A DNA stretch of 64,000 nt from Cellulomonas pakistanensis (GTDB lineage: Bacteria; Actinomycetota; Actinomycetes; Actinomycetales; Cellulomonadaceae): the NCBI RefSeq assembly GCF_016862755.1, contig NZ_BONO01000003.1:1-64000 (forward strand). The letters are read 5' to 3'. The notes beneath the pieces were generated by a model that saw nothing but the letters and a program-made list of their open reading frames with translations, was not told the origin of the DNA and did no database searches. Shown one piece after another: positions 57,700 through 64,000 of the stretch (position 1 is the first letter of the stretch; every line of letters starts with the position of its first letter). The translations under genes were made by a program, and so were the position numbers.

Positions 57700-59070
57700 T
57701 CACGGCAGCCGCAGCTCCACCCGCAGCCCGGGCGCCCCGTCCGCGCGGGCGCCCAGCACGACGTCGCCGCCGTGCTCCCGGGCCACCTCGCGGGCGATCG
57801 CCAGCCCGAGCCCGGACCCGCCGCCCGGGCGCGCCCGGGCCGCGTCGAGCCGCACGAACCGCTCGAACGCCCGCTCCCGGTCGTCCTCGGGGACGCCGGG
57901 CCCGTCGTCGACGACCGCCACCCGGCCCTCGGCGACCTCGACCCGCACGGCGACCGCGGCGTGCCCCACCGCGTTCTCCACCAGGTTCCGCACCACCCGC
58001 CCGAGCGCGGCCGCGTCCCCGCGCGCCCGGCCCGCGCCCGTCACCTCGACCGCCACGTCCCCCGGCGTCCCGGCCACCGCGAGCGCCGTCGCCGACCGCG
58101 CGACCTCGGCGAGGTCGACCTCGGCGTCCGGCACCGGCCGGGACCCGAGCCGCGCGAGCAGCAGCAGGTCGTCGACCAGCGCCTGCATCCGGCGCACCTG
58201 GTCCCCGAGCCCGGCGACGAGCTCCCCCGGCGCGTACGCCGCGGGGTGCGTCGCCGCGACCTCGAGCTGCGCCCGGAGCGCGGCGAGCGGCGTGCGCAGC
58301 TCGTGCGCGGCGTCCGCCACGAACGCCCGCTGCCGGCCCGCGGCCACCTCCAGGCGGTCGAGCATCTCGTTCAGCGTCCGGGCGAGCGCCCCGATCTCGT
58401 CGTCGGTGCCCGGGTCCGGGAGCGAGCCGGGGCCGCCCGCCCGCGCCACCTGCGCCGCCGCGGAGCGCAGCCGCTCGACCGGCCGCAGCGCCCGCCCGAG
58501 CGCCACCCAGATCGCGGCGGCGAACAGGGCCGTGACCACCGGCACCACCCCGGCGAGCGCGAGGCGCAGCGCGCGCAGCAGGCCCTCGACCTCGCCGACC
58601 GGCACCGTCGCCACGACCACCTCGCCGTCGGGCGCCGCCCCGCCCGGCACCGCGACCGCCACCCGCGCCGCCGGGTCGTAGGCCGACGCGTCGGTGCCGG
58701 CCACGACCGGCGAGCCCGACCGCACCGCCTGCGCCCGCAGGTCGGCCAGCGCGCCGGGCGGCAGCACCGGCAGCGTCCGGCTCGCGGTGGTCGAGGACGC
58801 CACGACGCGTCCGTCCGCGTCGATCACCTGCGCGATCTCCCCCGGCTCGGCCACCGGCAGCGCCTCGGGCACCTGGTCGCCGGCCACGAGCGCCGCCACC
58901 GTCGCGGCCCGGTCGCGCACCACCTCGTCGAGGGCCGCGACGCGGCCGCGGGACAGCACCGTGCTCAGCACCACCGCGCCGACGACCAGCGCGAGGCAGA
59001 GCAGCCCGGCGGTGAGCACGGTGAGCCGGGCGCGCAGCGACCACGGCGCCCGGCGCGCCCCGTCGGTCAC
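57700..59070 (-). CDS. Sensor histidine kinase of second OmpR-type system
   Basis: 456 residues. Helices lie at about residues 16-39 and 165-190 with a periplasmic domain of about 125 residues (VPEALPVAEPGEIAQVIDAD region). A HAMP segment follows, then DAAHELRTPLAALRAQLEV with phospho-acceptor H256. The ATPase domain has VRNLVENAVGHA, VVDDGPGVPEDD and GGGSGLGLAIAREV. GTG 59070 overlaps the regulator stop in GTGA. The adjacent divergent ABC operon is the probable output. Confidence 0.94.
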   Translation of the reverse strand: MTDGARRAPWSLRARLTVLTAGLLCLALVVGAVVLSTVLSRGRVAALDEVVRDRAATVAALVAGDQVPEALPVAEPGEIAQVIDADGRVVASSTTASRTLPVLPPGALADLRAQAVRSGSPVVAGTDASAYDPAARVAVAVPGGAAPDGEVVVATVPVGEVEGLLRALRLALAGVVPVVTALFAAAIWVALGRALRPVERLRSAAAQVARAGGPGSLPDPGTDDEIGALARTLNEMLDRLEVAAGRQRAFVADAAHELRTPLAALRAQLEVAATHPAAYAPGELVAGLGDQVRRMQALVDDLLLLARLGSRPVPDAEVDLAEVARSATALAVAGTPGDVAVEVTGAGRARGDAAALGRVVRNLVENAVGHAAVAVRVEVAEGRVAVVDDGPGVPEDDRERAFERFVRLDAARARPGGGSGLGLAIAREVAREHGGDVVLGARADGAPGLRVELRLP

Positions 59071-59720
59071 CCCGCGACCCGGTAGCCCGCGCCACGCACC
59101 GTCGCGATCGCCTCGCGGCCGAGCTTGCGGCGCAGGTAGCCGACGTAGACCTCGACCACGTTGCCGTCCTCGCCGGGGCCGTCCCAGACGTGGTCCCGGA
59201 GCTCGACCTTGCCGACGACGCGGTCGGCGTGCCGCATGAGGTACTCGAGCAGCGCGAGCTCGCGGGCCGTCAGGTCGACCGGCGCGCCGGCGCGGGTCAC
59301 GGTGCGCGCGGCGGGGTCGAGCACCAGCTCGCCGGCGGTCAGCACCGCGGGGCGCAGCTGCGGCGGGCGGCGGAGCAGGGCGCGGATCCGCGCGACCAGC
59401 ACCACGAACGAGAACGGCTTGGTCAGGTAGTCGTCGGCGCCGACATCCAGGCCGTCGGCGACGTCGTGCTCCCCGTCCTTGGCGCTGAGCAGCAGCACCG
59501 GGGTCGTGACGCCCGCGGCGCGCAGGTCGGTGACGACGTCGTAGCCGTTGCGGCGCGGCAGCATGATGTCGAGCACGATCGCGTCGTAGTCCCGGTCGGT
59601 GGCGAGGTCCAGCCCGGCCGCGCCGTCGTACGCCACGTCGACCGCGAACCCCTCGGCCGTCAGCCCGCGGCGCAGGGCGTCCACCAGCCCGCGCTCGTCG
59701 TCCACCACCAGCACCCGCAC
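59067..59720 (-). CDS. OmpR family response regulator
   Basis: 217 residues. Receiver: acidic D7-D8, phospho-acceptor D51 in AIVLDIMLPRR, conserved lysine in YLTKPFSFV. DNA-binding domain: LTARELALLEYLMRHADRVV, VEVYVGYLRRKLG, TVRGAGYRVAG. GTG 59720 is preferred because GATGCT lies exactly 6 bases before it; upstream starts would ignore that box. Between it and the divergent LolA-like gene lies an 11-base-period direct repeat suited to OmpR-type dimers. Confidence 0.95.
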   Translation of the reverse strand: MRVLVVDDERGLVDALRRGLTAEGFAVDVAYDGAAGLDLATDRDYDAIVLDIMLPRRNGYDVVTDLRAAGVTTPVLLLSAKDGEHDVADGLDVGADDYLTKPFSFVVLVARIRALLRRPPQLRPAVLTAGELVLDPAARTVTRAGAPVDLTARELALLEYLMRHADRVVGKVELRDHVWDGPGEDGNVVEVYVGYLRRKLGREAIATVRGAGYRVAG

Positions 59721-59774
59721 CCCGGCAGCATCCCACCGCGCGGGGCCGGAGCGGGGACCGGGCGACCGACCGGC

Positions 59775-59792
59775 TCTCAGCGCGGCCTCAGC
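59775..59792 (+). promoter_or_regulatory. Direct repeat for OmpR-type regulator
   Basis: TCTCAGC at 59775-59781 and CCTCAGC at 59786-59792 repeat with an 11-base period. The centre is about 31 bases before the predicted start of the LolA-like operon, over the -35 region, the usual place for activation by an OmpR-family protein. Confidence 0.55.
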
Positions 59793-59802
59793 CTCGGGGG
59801 CG

Positions 59803-59808
59803 CACAGT
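59803..59808 (+). promoter_or_regulatory. -10 box, leaderless start of LolA-like gene
   Basis: CACAGT followed by 6 bases and ATG 59815. No -35 hexamer is visible, as expected for an activator-dependent promoter. Confidence 0.5.
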
Positions 59809-59814
59809 GGACGC

Positions 59815-61065
59815 ATGGCCGACAACGAGACACCCCGTCGCACCCTCTCCGCGCGCGGCCGCTGGGCCGTCCCGGGCGTCGTCGCCGTGGCGGTCGCCGC
59901 GGCGGTCGGCGTCCCCGCGCTCGCCTCCGCGGACTCCGCGGGCCCGCCCGACGTGACGCCGGCCGAGCTCCTGACCCGCGTCGCCGAGGCCGAGCCCACG
60001 CCCGTCCAGGGCACCGTCGTCTACACCGCCCGCCTCGGCCTGCCGGAGCTGCCGGCCGAGATGACCGGCGCCGACCCGCTCAACCTGCTCGGCGGATCGT
60101 CGACGCTGCGCGTCTGGTCCGACGGCGCGGAGCGGTCGCGCGTCTCGCTGCTCGGCGCCACCTCCGAGTACTCGGTCGTGCACCACGGGCCCGAGGCGTG
60201 GACCTACTCCTCGACCGACGACGCCGTCACGCACTACACGCTCGACCCCGAGGACGTGGCCCGGTACCGGGCGCTGGCCGAGCGGGTCGAGGCCGCGCCG
60301 TCCGCCGGCGCCGACCTGCCCACCCCGGCCGACGCCGCGGCGCAGGTGCTCGCGCACGCCGAGGAGGACGCGGACGTGACGGTCGACCGGCCGACCACCG
60401 TCGCCGGGCGCGACGCCTACCAGCTCGTGGTCAGCCCGACCGACGACGCGACGCTCGTGTCGCGCGTGGTCGTCGCCGTCGACGCCGAGACCGCCCAGCC
60501 GCTGCGGGTGCAGGCGTGGTCGACCTCCGACGGCGAGGCGCCCTCGCTCGAGGTCGGGTTCACCGACGTCGCGTTCACCGCCCCGGACGCCTCGGTGCTC
60601 GACTTCTCCGCCCCGGCGGGCGCCACGACCGAGGAGGTCGTCGTGCCGCTGCCCGAGGTCCCGGCGGACGTCGCGGCCGGCACCGTGCCGGACGACCCGG
60701 CCGGTGCGCTGCCCGAGGGCGTCGCGGTCACCGGCTCCGGCTGGTCGACCGTCGTCACCCTGAGCGACGTCGACGTCGCGGGCCTGGTCGGCGGCGACGC
60801 CGCCTCGCTCGCCACGGTGCCCGGCGCCGAGCGGGTGCTGGGCTCCGAGGAGGCGCAGGACCTGGTGCAGCAGTTCGTGCCCAGCGACTCCGACGGCACG
60901 CCCGGCAAGCCGTCGCTCGACACCACGGCGCTGTACGACCAGCTCACCACGGAGGTCCCCGAGGGCCGGCTGCTGAGCTCGACGCTGCTGTCCGTGCTGA
61001 TCACGGACGACGGCCGGGTGCTGGTCGGCTCCGTGCCGGCGGACGCGCTGCGCGCCGCGGCATGA
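59815..61065 (+). CDS. LolA-like exported protein
   Basis: 416 residues. A signal peptide or anchor (WAVPGVVAVAVAAAVGVPAL) ends near residue 40. A beta-rich domain follows with PVQGTVVYTARLGLPELP, STLRVWSDGAERSRVSLLG, EAWTYSSTDDAV and GRDAYQLVVSPT, similar to LolA/LppX/DUF2092 hydrophobic-ligand carriers. The last 130 residues form a separate part ending in VLITDDGRVLVGSVPADAL. It is first in an operon with an ABC exporter, divergent from the OmpR-type system. It may carry or sense a lipid-like compound handled by the exporter. Confidence 0.85.
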   Translation: MADNETPRRTLSARGRWAVPGVVAVAVAAAVGVPALASADSAGPPDVTPAELLTRVAEAEPTPVQGTVVYTARLGLPELPAEMTGADPLNLLGGSSTLRVWSDGAERSRVSLLGATSEYSVVHHGPEAWTYSSTDDAVTHYTLDPEDVARYRALAERVEAAPSAGADLPTPADAAAQVLAHAEEDADVTVDRPTTVAGRDAYQLVVSPTDDATLVSRVVVAVDAETAQPLRVQAWSTSDGEAPSLEVGFTDVAFTAPDASVLDFSAPAGATTEEVVVPLPEVPADVAAGTVPDDPAGALPEGVAVTGSGWSTVVTLSDVDVAGLVGGDAASLATVPGAERVLGSEEAQDLVQQFVPSDSDGTPGKPSLDTTALYDQLTTEVPEGRLLSSTLLSVLITDDGRVLVGSVPADALRAAA

Positions 61066-62051
61066 CCAGCACGCACGACGCCGACGGCGACCTGGCCGTC
61101 CGGACCGCGGGTCTGACCAAGCGGTTCCGGTCCGGGCAGGTCGCCGTCGACGGCCTCGACCTGGCGGTGCCGCGCGGCGCGGTCTACGGCTTCCTGGGCC
61201 CGAACGGGTCCGGCAAGACGACGACCATCCGGATGCTGCTCGGGCTCGCGCACCCGACCGCCGGGCGCGCCTGGCTGCTCGGCTCCCCGATGCCCGACGC
61301 CGCGGCGCGCGTGCTGCCCCGGGTCGGCGCGCTCGTCGAGGGCCCGGCGTTCCACCCGTACCTGTCGGGCCGGGCGAACCTCGCGCGGCTCGACGCGGGC
61401 GACGCGACCGCCGACCCGCGCACGAGCCGGCGCCGCGCGGACGCCGCGCTCGACCGGGTGGGGCTGTCGGCCGCGGCCACGAAGCCGTACCGGCAGTACT
61501 CGCTCGGCATGAAGCAGCGGCTCGGCCTCGCCGCCGCGCTGCTCCAGCCGCGCGACCTGCTGGTGCTGGACGAGCCGACCAACGGCCTGGACCCCCAGGG
61601 CACCCGCGAGGTGCGGCACCTCGTCCGGGAGCTCGCCGACGGCGGCGCGACCGTCCTCGTGTCGTCCCACCTGCTCGCCGAGATCGAGCAGGTGTGCACG
61701 CACGTCGGGATCATGAGCCGCGGACGGCTGCTGCTGCAGGGCGAGCGCGCGGCGCTCACCGAGCGGGAGGCCGCCCGCCTCGCCGTGACGACGCGCGCGG
61801 GCCAGGCCGACGCGGCCGCCGAGGTGCTGCGCGGGCTGGGGCTCGCCGACGTCGCGCGGGACGGGCGCGCGCTGCCCGGCGGCGCGGGCACGGCGCGGCT
61901 CACCGCGGCGCTCGGCCCGACGCCGCCGGAGAAGGTGTCGGCCGCGCTGGTGCACGCCGGGGTCGACCTCGTCGGGCTCGAGGTCGACCGGCCGAGCCTG
62001 GAGCAGGTGTTCGTGGAGCTGACCGGGGAGGGCTTCGATGTCGCGCGCTGA
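61062..62051 (+). CDS. ABC transporter ATPase, BcrA/CcmA-like
   Basis: 329 residues. Walker A GPNGSGKTTTI, Q-loop region VGALVEGPAFHPYLSG, signature YSLGMKQRLGLA, Walker B LLVLDEPTNGLDPQG and switch VSSHLLAEIEQ. The LGMKQRLG variant of the signature is typical of bacitracin/lantibiotic or drug-type exporters. ATG 61062 overlaps the preceding stop in ATGA; its end overlaps the permease by 14 bases. Forms the exporter with the next gene. Confidence 0.95.
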   Translation: MTSTHDADGDLAVRTAGLTKRFRSGQVAVDGLDLAVPRGAVYGFLGPNGSGKTTTIRMLLGLAHPTAGRAWLLGSPMPDAAARVLPRVGALVEGPAFHPYLSGRANLARLDAGDATADPRTSRRRADAALDRVGLSAAATKPYRQYSLGMKQRLGLAAALLQPRDLLVLDEPTNGLDPQGTREVRHLVRELADGGATVLVSSHLLAEIEQVCTHVGIMSRGRLLLQGERAALTEREAARLAVTTRAGQADAAAEVLRGLGLADVARDGRALPGGAGTARLTAALGPTPPEKVSAALVHAGVDLVGLEVDRPSLEQVFVELTGEGFDVAR

Positions 62052-62919
62052 GGTGCTGGACGGACCGGGCGCCGGCCTGCCGGTCGCCGCGCCCGCGCCG
62101 GTCGCGTTCGCCCGGCTGCTGCGGTCCGAGCTGCGGCTGGTGCTCGGCCGGCGGCGCAACCTCGTGCTGCTCGCGGGGCTCGCGCTGGTGCCGGTCGTCA
62201 TCGGGACGGTGCTCCTGGTCACCCGGGACAGCGCGCTGTCCGGGCAGGGGCCGGCGTTCCTCGCGCAGGTGACGGGCAACGGCCTGTTCCTGGTCGTGGC
62301 CGCGCTGTTCCTCTGCCTGCCGTTCCTGCTGCCGCTGTGCATCGGCATCGCGTCGGGCGACGCCGTCGCGGGCGAGGCGTCCGCGGGCACGCTGCGCTAT
62401 CTGCTGGTCGTCCCGGTCCCCCGCACCCGCCTGCTGCTGGTCAAGGCGCTGGCCGCGCTGACGTTCGCCGCCGCCGCGGTGCTGGCGGTCGCGGTCACCG
62501 GGCTCCTGGTGGGGGCCGCGTTCTTCGGCGTGCAGGACGTCGTGCTGCTGTCCGGCAGCACCGTGCCCGTCGGCGAGGGCGTCGTGCGGGTCGCCGGGAT
62601 CGTCGCGTACGTCGGGCTGTCGCTGACCGGGCTGGTGGCCGTCGGGCTGTTCTTCTCCACGCTCACCGAGGTGCCGGTCGGCGCCATGGCCGCGACCGTC
62701 GTGGTCGCCGTGGTGTCGACGGTGCTGGACTCGCTGCCGCAGCTGTCCGCGATCCACCCGGGGCTGCTCACGCACCACTGGTTCGACTTCGCGGAGTTCC
62801 TCCGGGTGCAGGTGGACTGGGGCGTCGTCGGGTCCGGGCTCGCGGTGCAGGCGGCGTGGGTGGCGGTGTTCGGGTCGCTGGCGTGGGCGCGGTTCACCAC
62901 CGCGGACGTGACGTCCTAG
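62038..62919 (+). CDS. ABC-2 type transporter permease
   Basis: 293 residues with six hydrophobic segments, starting near RNLVLLAGLALVPVVIGTVL. GEASAGTLRYLLVVPVPRTR is the charged cytoplasmic loop typical of ABC-2 permeases next to BcrA-type ATPases. ATG 62038 lies within the ATPase gene end. Complete; ends 3 bases before the stop of the opposing DUF1304 gene. Substrate unknown; drug, lantibiotic or lipid export are possible. Confidence 0.92.
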   Translation: MSRAEVLDGPGAGLPVAAPAPVAFARLLRSELRLVLGRRRNLVLLAGLALVPVVIGTVLLVTRDSALSGQGPAFLAQVTGNGLFLVVAALFLCLPFLLPLCIGIASGDAVAGEASAGTLRYLLVVPVPRTRLLLVKALAALTFAAAAVLAVAVTGLLVGAAFFGVQDVVLLSGSTVPVGEGVVRVAGIVAYVGLSLTGLVAVGLFFSTLTEVPVGAMAATVVVAVVSTVLDSLPQLSAIHPGLLTHHWFDFAEFLRVQVDWGVVGSGLAVQAAWVAVFGSLAWARFTTADVTS

Positions 62920-62922
62920 GGG

Positions 62923-63309
62923 TCAGGCGAGCAGACCGGCCACCGTCGCGACGACGGCGAGCAGCGGGAACGCGCCCTGCTTCACCGCGGCCCGCGCCTT
63001 GTCCCGCGACGACAGCAGCAGCACCAGCGCCGCGGCGAGCATCGACCCGGTGCCGGCGAGCACGAGCGCCGCGCCCACGGCCTCGGCGCCGGTCGCCGTC
63101 GCGACGACCCCGGCCGCGGCGACCACCGCGAGGAAGAGGTTGTAGAAGCCCTGGTTGTACGCGAGCTCCCGCGTGGCCGCGGCGCCCTCCGGCGTGGTGC
63201 CGAACACCGCGCGGGTCCGGTCGGACGTCCAGGTCAGCGACTCGAGCACGAAGATGGAGACGTGCACGAGGGCCGCGAGCGCGGCGAGCACGAGTCCGGC
63301 GGCGATCAT
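62923..63309 (-). CDS. DUF1304 family membrane protein
   Basis: 128 residues with four transmembrane helices. The first is LVLAALAALVHVSIFVLESL, followed by the family motif TRELAYNQGFYNLFLAVVA, where the conserved Asn-Gln-Gly lies. Function unknown, found widely in bacteria. ATG 63309 has CAGACT 7 bases upstream. Divergent from an ArsR-type regulator across 75 bases, so the regulator might control it. Confidence 0.92.
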   Translation of the reverse strand: MIAAGLVLAALAALVHVSIFVLESLTWTSDRTRAVFGTTPEGAAATRELAYNQGFYNLFLAVVAAAGVVATATGAEAVGAALVLAGTGSMLAAALVLLLSSRDKARAAVKQGAFPLLAVVATVAGLLA

Positions 63310-63348
63310 GCGGGCCAGTCTGCCGTGCCACCCCGCACGCCGGGGCCT

Positions 63349-63364
63349 TGTGACCCGCGCCACA
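63349..63364. promoter_or_regulatory. Weak Crp-type site
   Basis: TGTGACCCGCGCCACA differs from TGTGA-N6-TCACA at one base. It lies just upstream of the ArsR gene -10 region. Tentative. Confidence 0.25.
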
Positions 63365-63372
63365 CCCGAGTA

Positions 63373-63396
63373 ACGTGCAACCACATGGTTGTACGT
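63373..63396. promoter_or_regulatory. Near-perfect palindrome over the ArsR gene start
   Basis: ACGTGCAACCA and TGGTTGTACGT match at 10 of 11 positions around CA, with the ATG at 63385 in the centre. It overlaps part of the TAACGT -10 box at 63371-63376. It is a strong candidate for autorepression. Confidence 0.65.
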
Positions 63397-63735
63397 CAGT
63401 TGGACCCCGCCGAGGTGGACCGGGTGTTCGCCGCGCTGGCCGACGCCACCCGCCGCGACATCGTCACGCGGGTGCTGCGCCGGGAGGCGTCGGTGAGCAC
63501 GCTCGCCCGCTCCTACGAGATGAGCTTCGCCGCCGTGCAGAAGCACGTCGCCGTGCTCGAGCGGGCGCACCTCGTGACCAAGCAGCGGCACGGCCGCGAG
63601 CAGGTCGTCCACCCCGACGTCGCGACCATCCGGGCCGCCGCACGGCTGCTCGACCACTACGAGGAGCTCTGGCGCGGCCGCATCGACCGCATGTCCGAGG
63701 TCCTCGGCGACACGCGAGAAGGGGACGCGCCATGA
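63385..63735 (+). CDS. ArsR family transcriptional regulator
   Basis: 116-residue winged-helix protein: FAALADATRRDIVTRVL, SVSTLARSYEMSFAAVQKHV for the recognition helix and KQRHGREQVVHPD for the wing. No metal-binding CxC motif is seen, so it belongs to the non-metal group that is typically paired with AHSA1/SRPBCC genes. ATG 63385 lies 8 bases after TAACGT. Its stop overlaps the next gene by 4 bases in ATGA. Confidence 0.94.
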   Translation: MVVRQLDPAEVDRVFAALADATRRDIVTRVLRREASVSTLARSYEMSFAAVQKHVAVLERAHLVTKQRHGREQVVHPDVATIRAAARLLDHYEELWRGRIDRMSEVLGDTREGDAP

Positions 63736-64000
63736 CCGTCGTGGACACCATCAAGGACACCGATGCCCGCACGCTCACCGTGGTGACCGAGCTCGACGCC
63801 CCGCCCGAGCGGGTGTGGCGCCTGTGGTCCGACGCGGGCCAGCTCTCCCGGTGGTGGGGGCCGCCGTCCTGGCCGGCCACCTTCACCGCCCACGACCTGA
63901 CCCCGGGCGGCGGGTCGAAGTACCACATGACCGGCCCGGACGGCACCGAGGCGCACGGCTGGTGGCGGGTCCTCGCCACCGACGAGCCGCGGTCGCTCGA
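63732..64000 (+). CDS. AHSA1/SRPBCC domain protein (partial)
   Basis: The first 89 residues of a START-like protein, cut by the right edge. TVVTELDAPPERVWRLWSDA and LSRWWGPPSWPA are the AHSA1 signature, followed by TPGGGSKYHMTGPDG and HGWWRVL. Such proteins bind hydrophobic ligands and are often co-encoded with ArsR-type regulators, as here. Length and full fold cannot be judged. Confidence 0.88.
   Translation, partial: MTVVDTIKDTDARTLTVVTELDAPPERVWRLWSDAGQLSRWWGPPSWPATFTAHDLTPGGGSKYHMTGPDGTEAHGWWRVLATDEPRSL

Overview
The window is about 64 kb of very GC-rich DNA (mostly GC-ending codons, frequent GTG starts). Roughly sixty genes sit close together on both strands, with no mobile elements, rRNA, tRNA or CRISPR arrays. 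WhiB, PdtaS, actinobacterial PutA, HemQ with an Fe-S-type ferrochelatase, and Excalibur and B-lectin secreted proteins point to an actinobacterium. A cellobiose-type ABC operon with CelR-like TGGGAGCGCTCCCA operators suggests a Cellulomonas-like member of the Micrococcales. This is inference; no marker gene is present.

Layout. 1-12.7 kb is an envelope and glycopolymer region: secreted PGRP amidase (cut by the left edge), dTDP-glucose dehydratase RfbB, a large polytopic membrane protein, two tandem LCP ligases, an acyltransferase, purE-purK, a GtrA flippase-type protein and a secreted lectin-Excalibur protein. 12.7-22.3 kb holds an orphan membrane protein, an OmpR-type two-component system, and a NarL-type two-component system next to a MacB/FtsX-like ABC exporter. 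22.4-25.9 kb has the whiB1-pdtaS pair, in the order known from Mycobacterium tuberculosis. 26-30.7 kb is the cebEFG-celR uptake operon with three operators. 31-40.5 kb is amino-acid and redox metabolism: putA with a divergent PAS-AraC regulator, aldo-keto reductase, VanY-like carboxypeptidase, glutamate dehydrogenase, a luciferase-like monooxygenase and a META protein. 40.5-43.7 kb is late haem synthesis (flavodoxin, ferrochelatase, HemQ) beside a MarR regulator. 43.7-52.7 kb is mixed housekeeping: NYN, DUF1697, HIT, SDR, NhaA, DsbA-like, a three-gene overlapping operon with an epimerase, Mqo and an FMN reductase. 53-64 kb has a phosphatase-nnrD pair, an ECF sigma operon, NUDIX, a second OmpR system divergent from a LolA-like/ABC operon, DUF1304, and an ArsR-AHSA1 pair cut by the right edge.

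Four patterns go beyond single genes. First, about 25 genes have a NANNNT -10 hexamer only 6-8 nt before an ATG or GTG, so much of the window is probably transcribed as leaderless mRNA; several starts were chosen on this basis. Second, many gene ends, especially between convergent genes, carry long near-perfect stem-loops built from a repeated word and its mirror, with a different word at each place. Third, compact regulatory palindromes stand out: three CelR-type sites, two perfect TGTGA-N6-TCACA Crp-type sites, GGGAC-N4-GTCCC sites, and palindromes over the marR and arsR starts. Fourth, two convergent pairs overlap by 124 and 201 bp in antisense.
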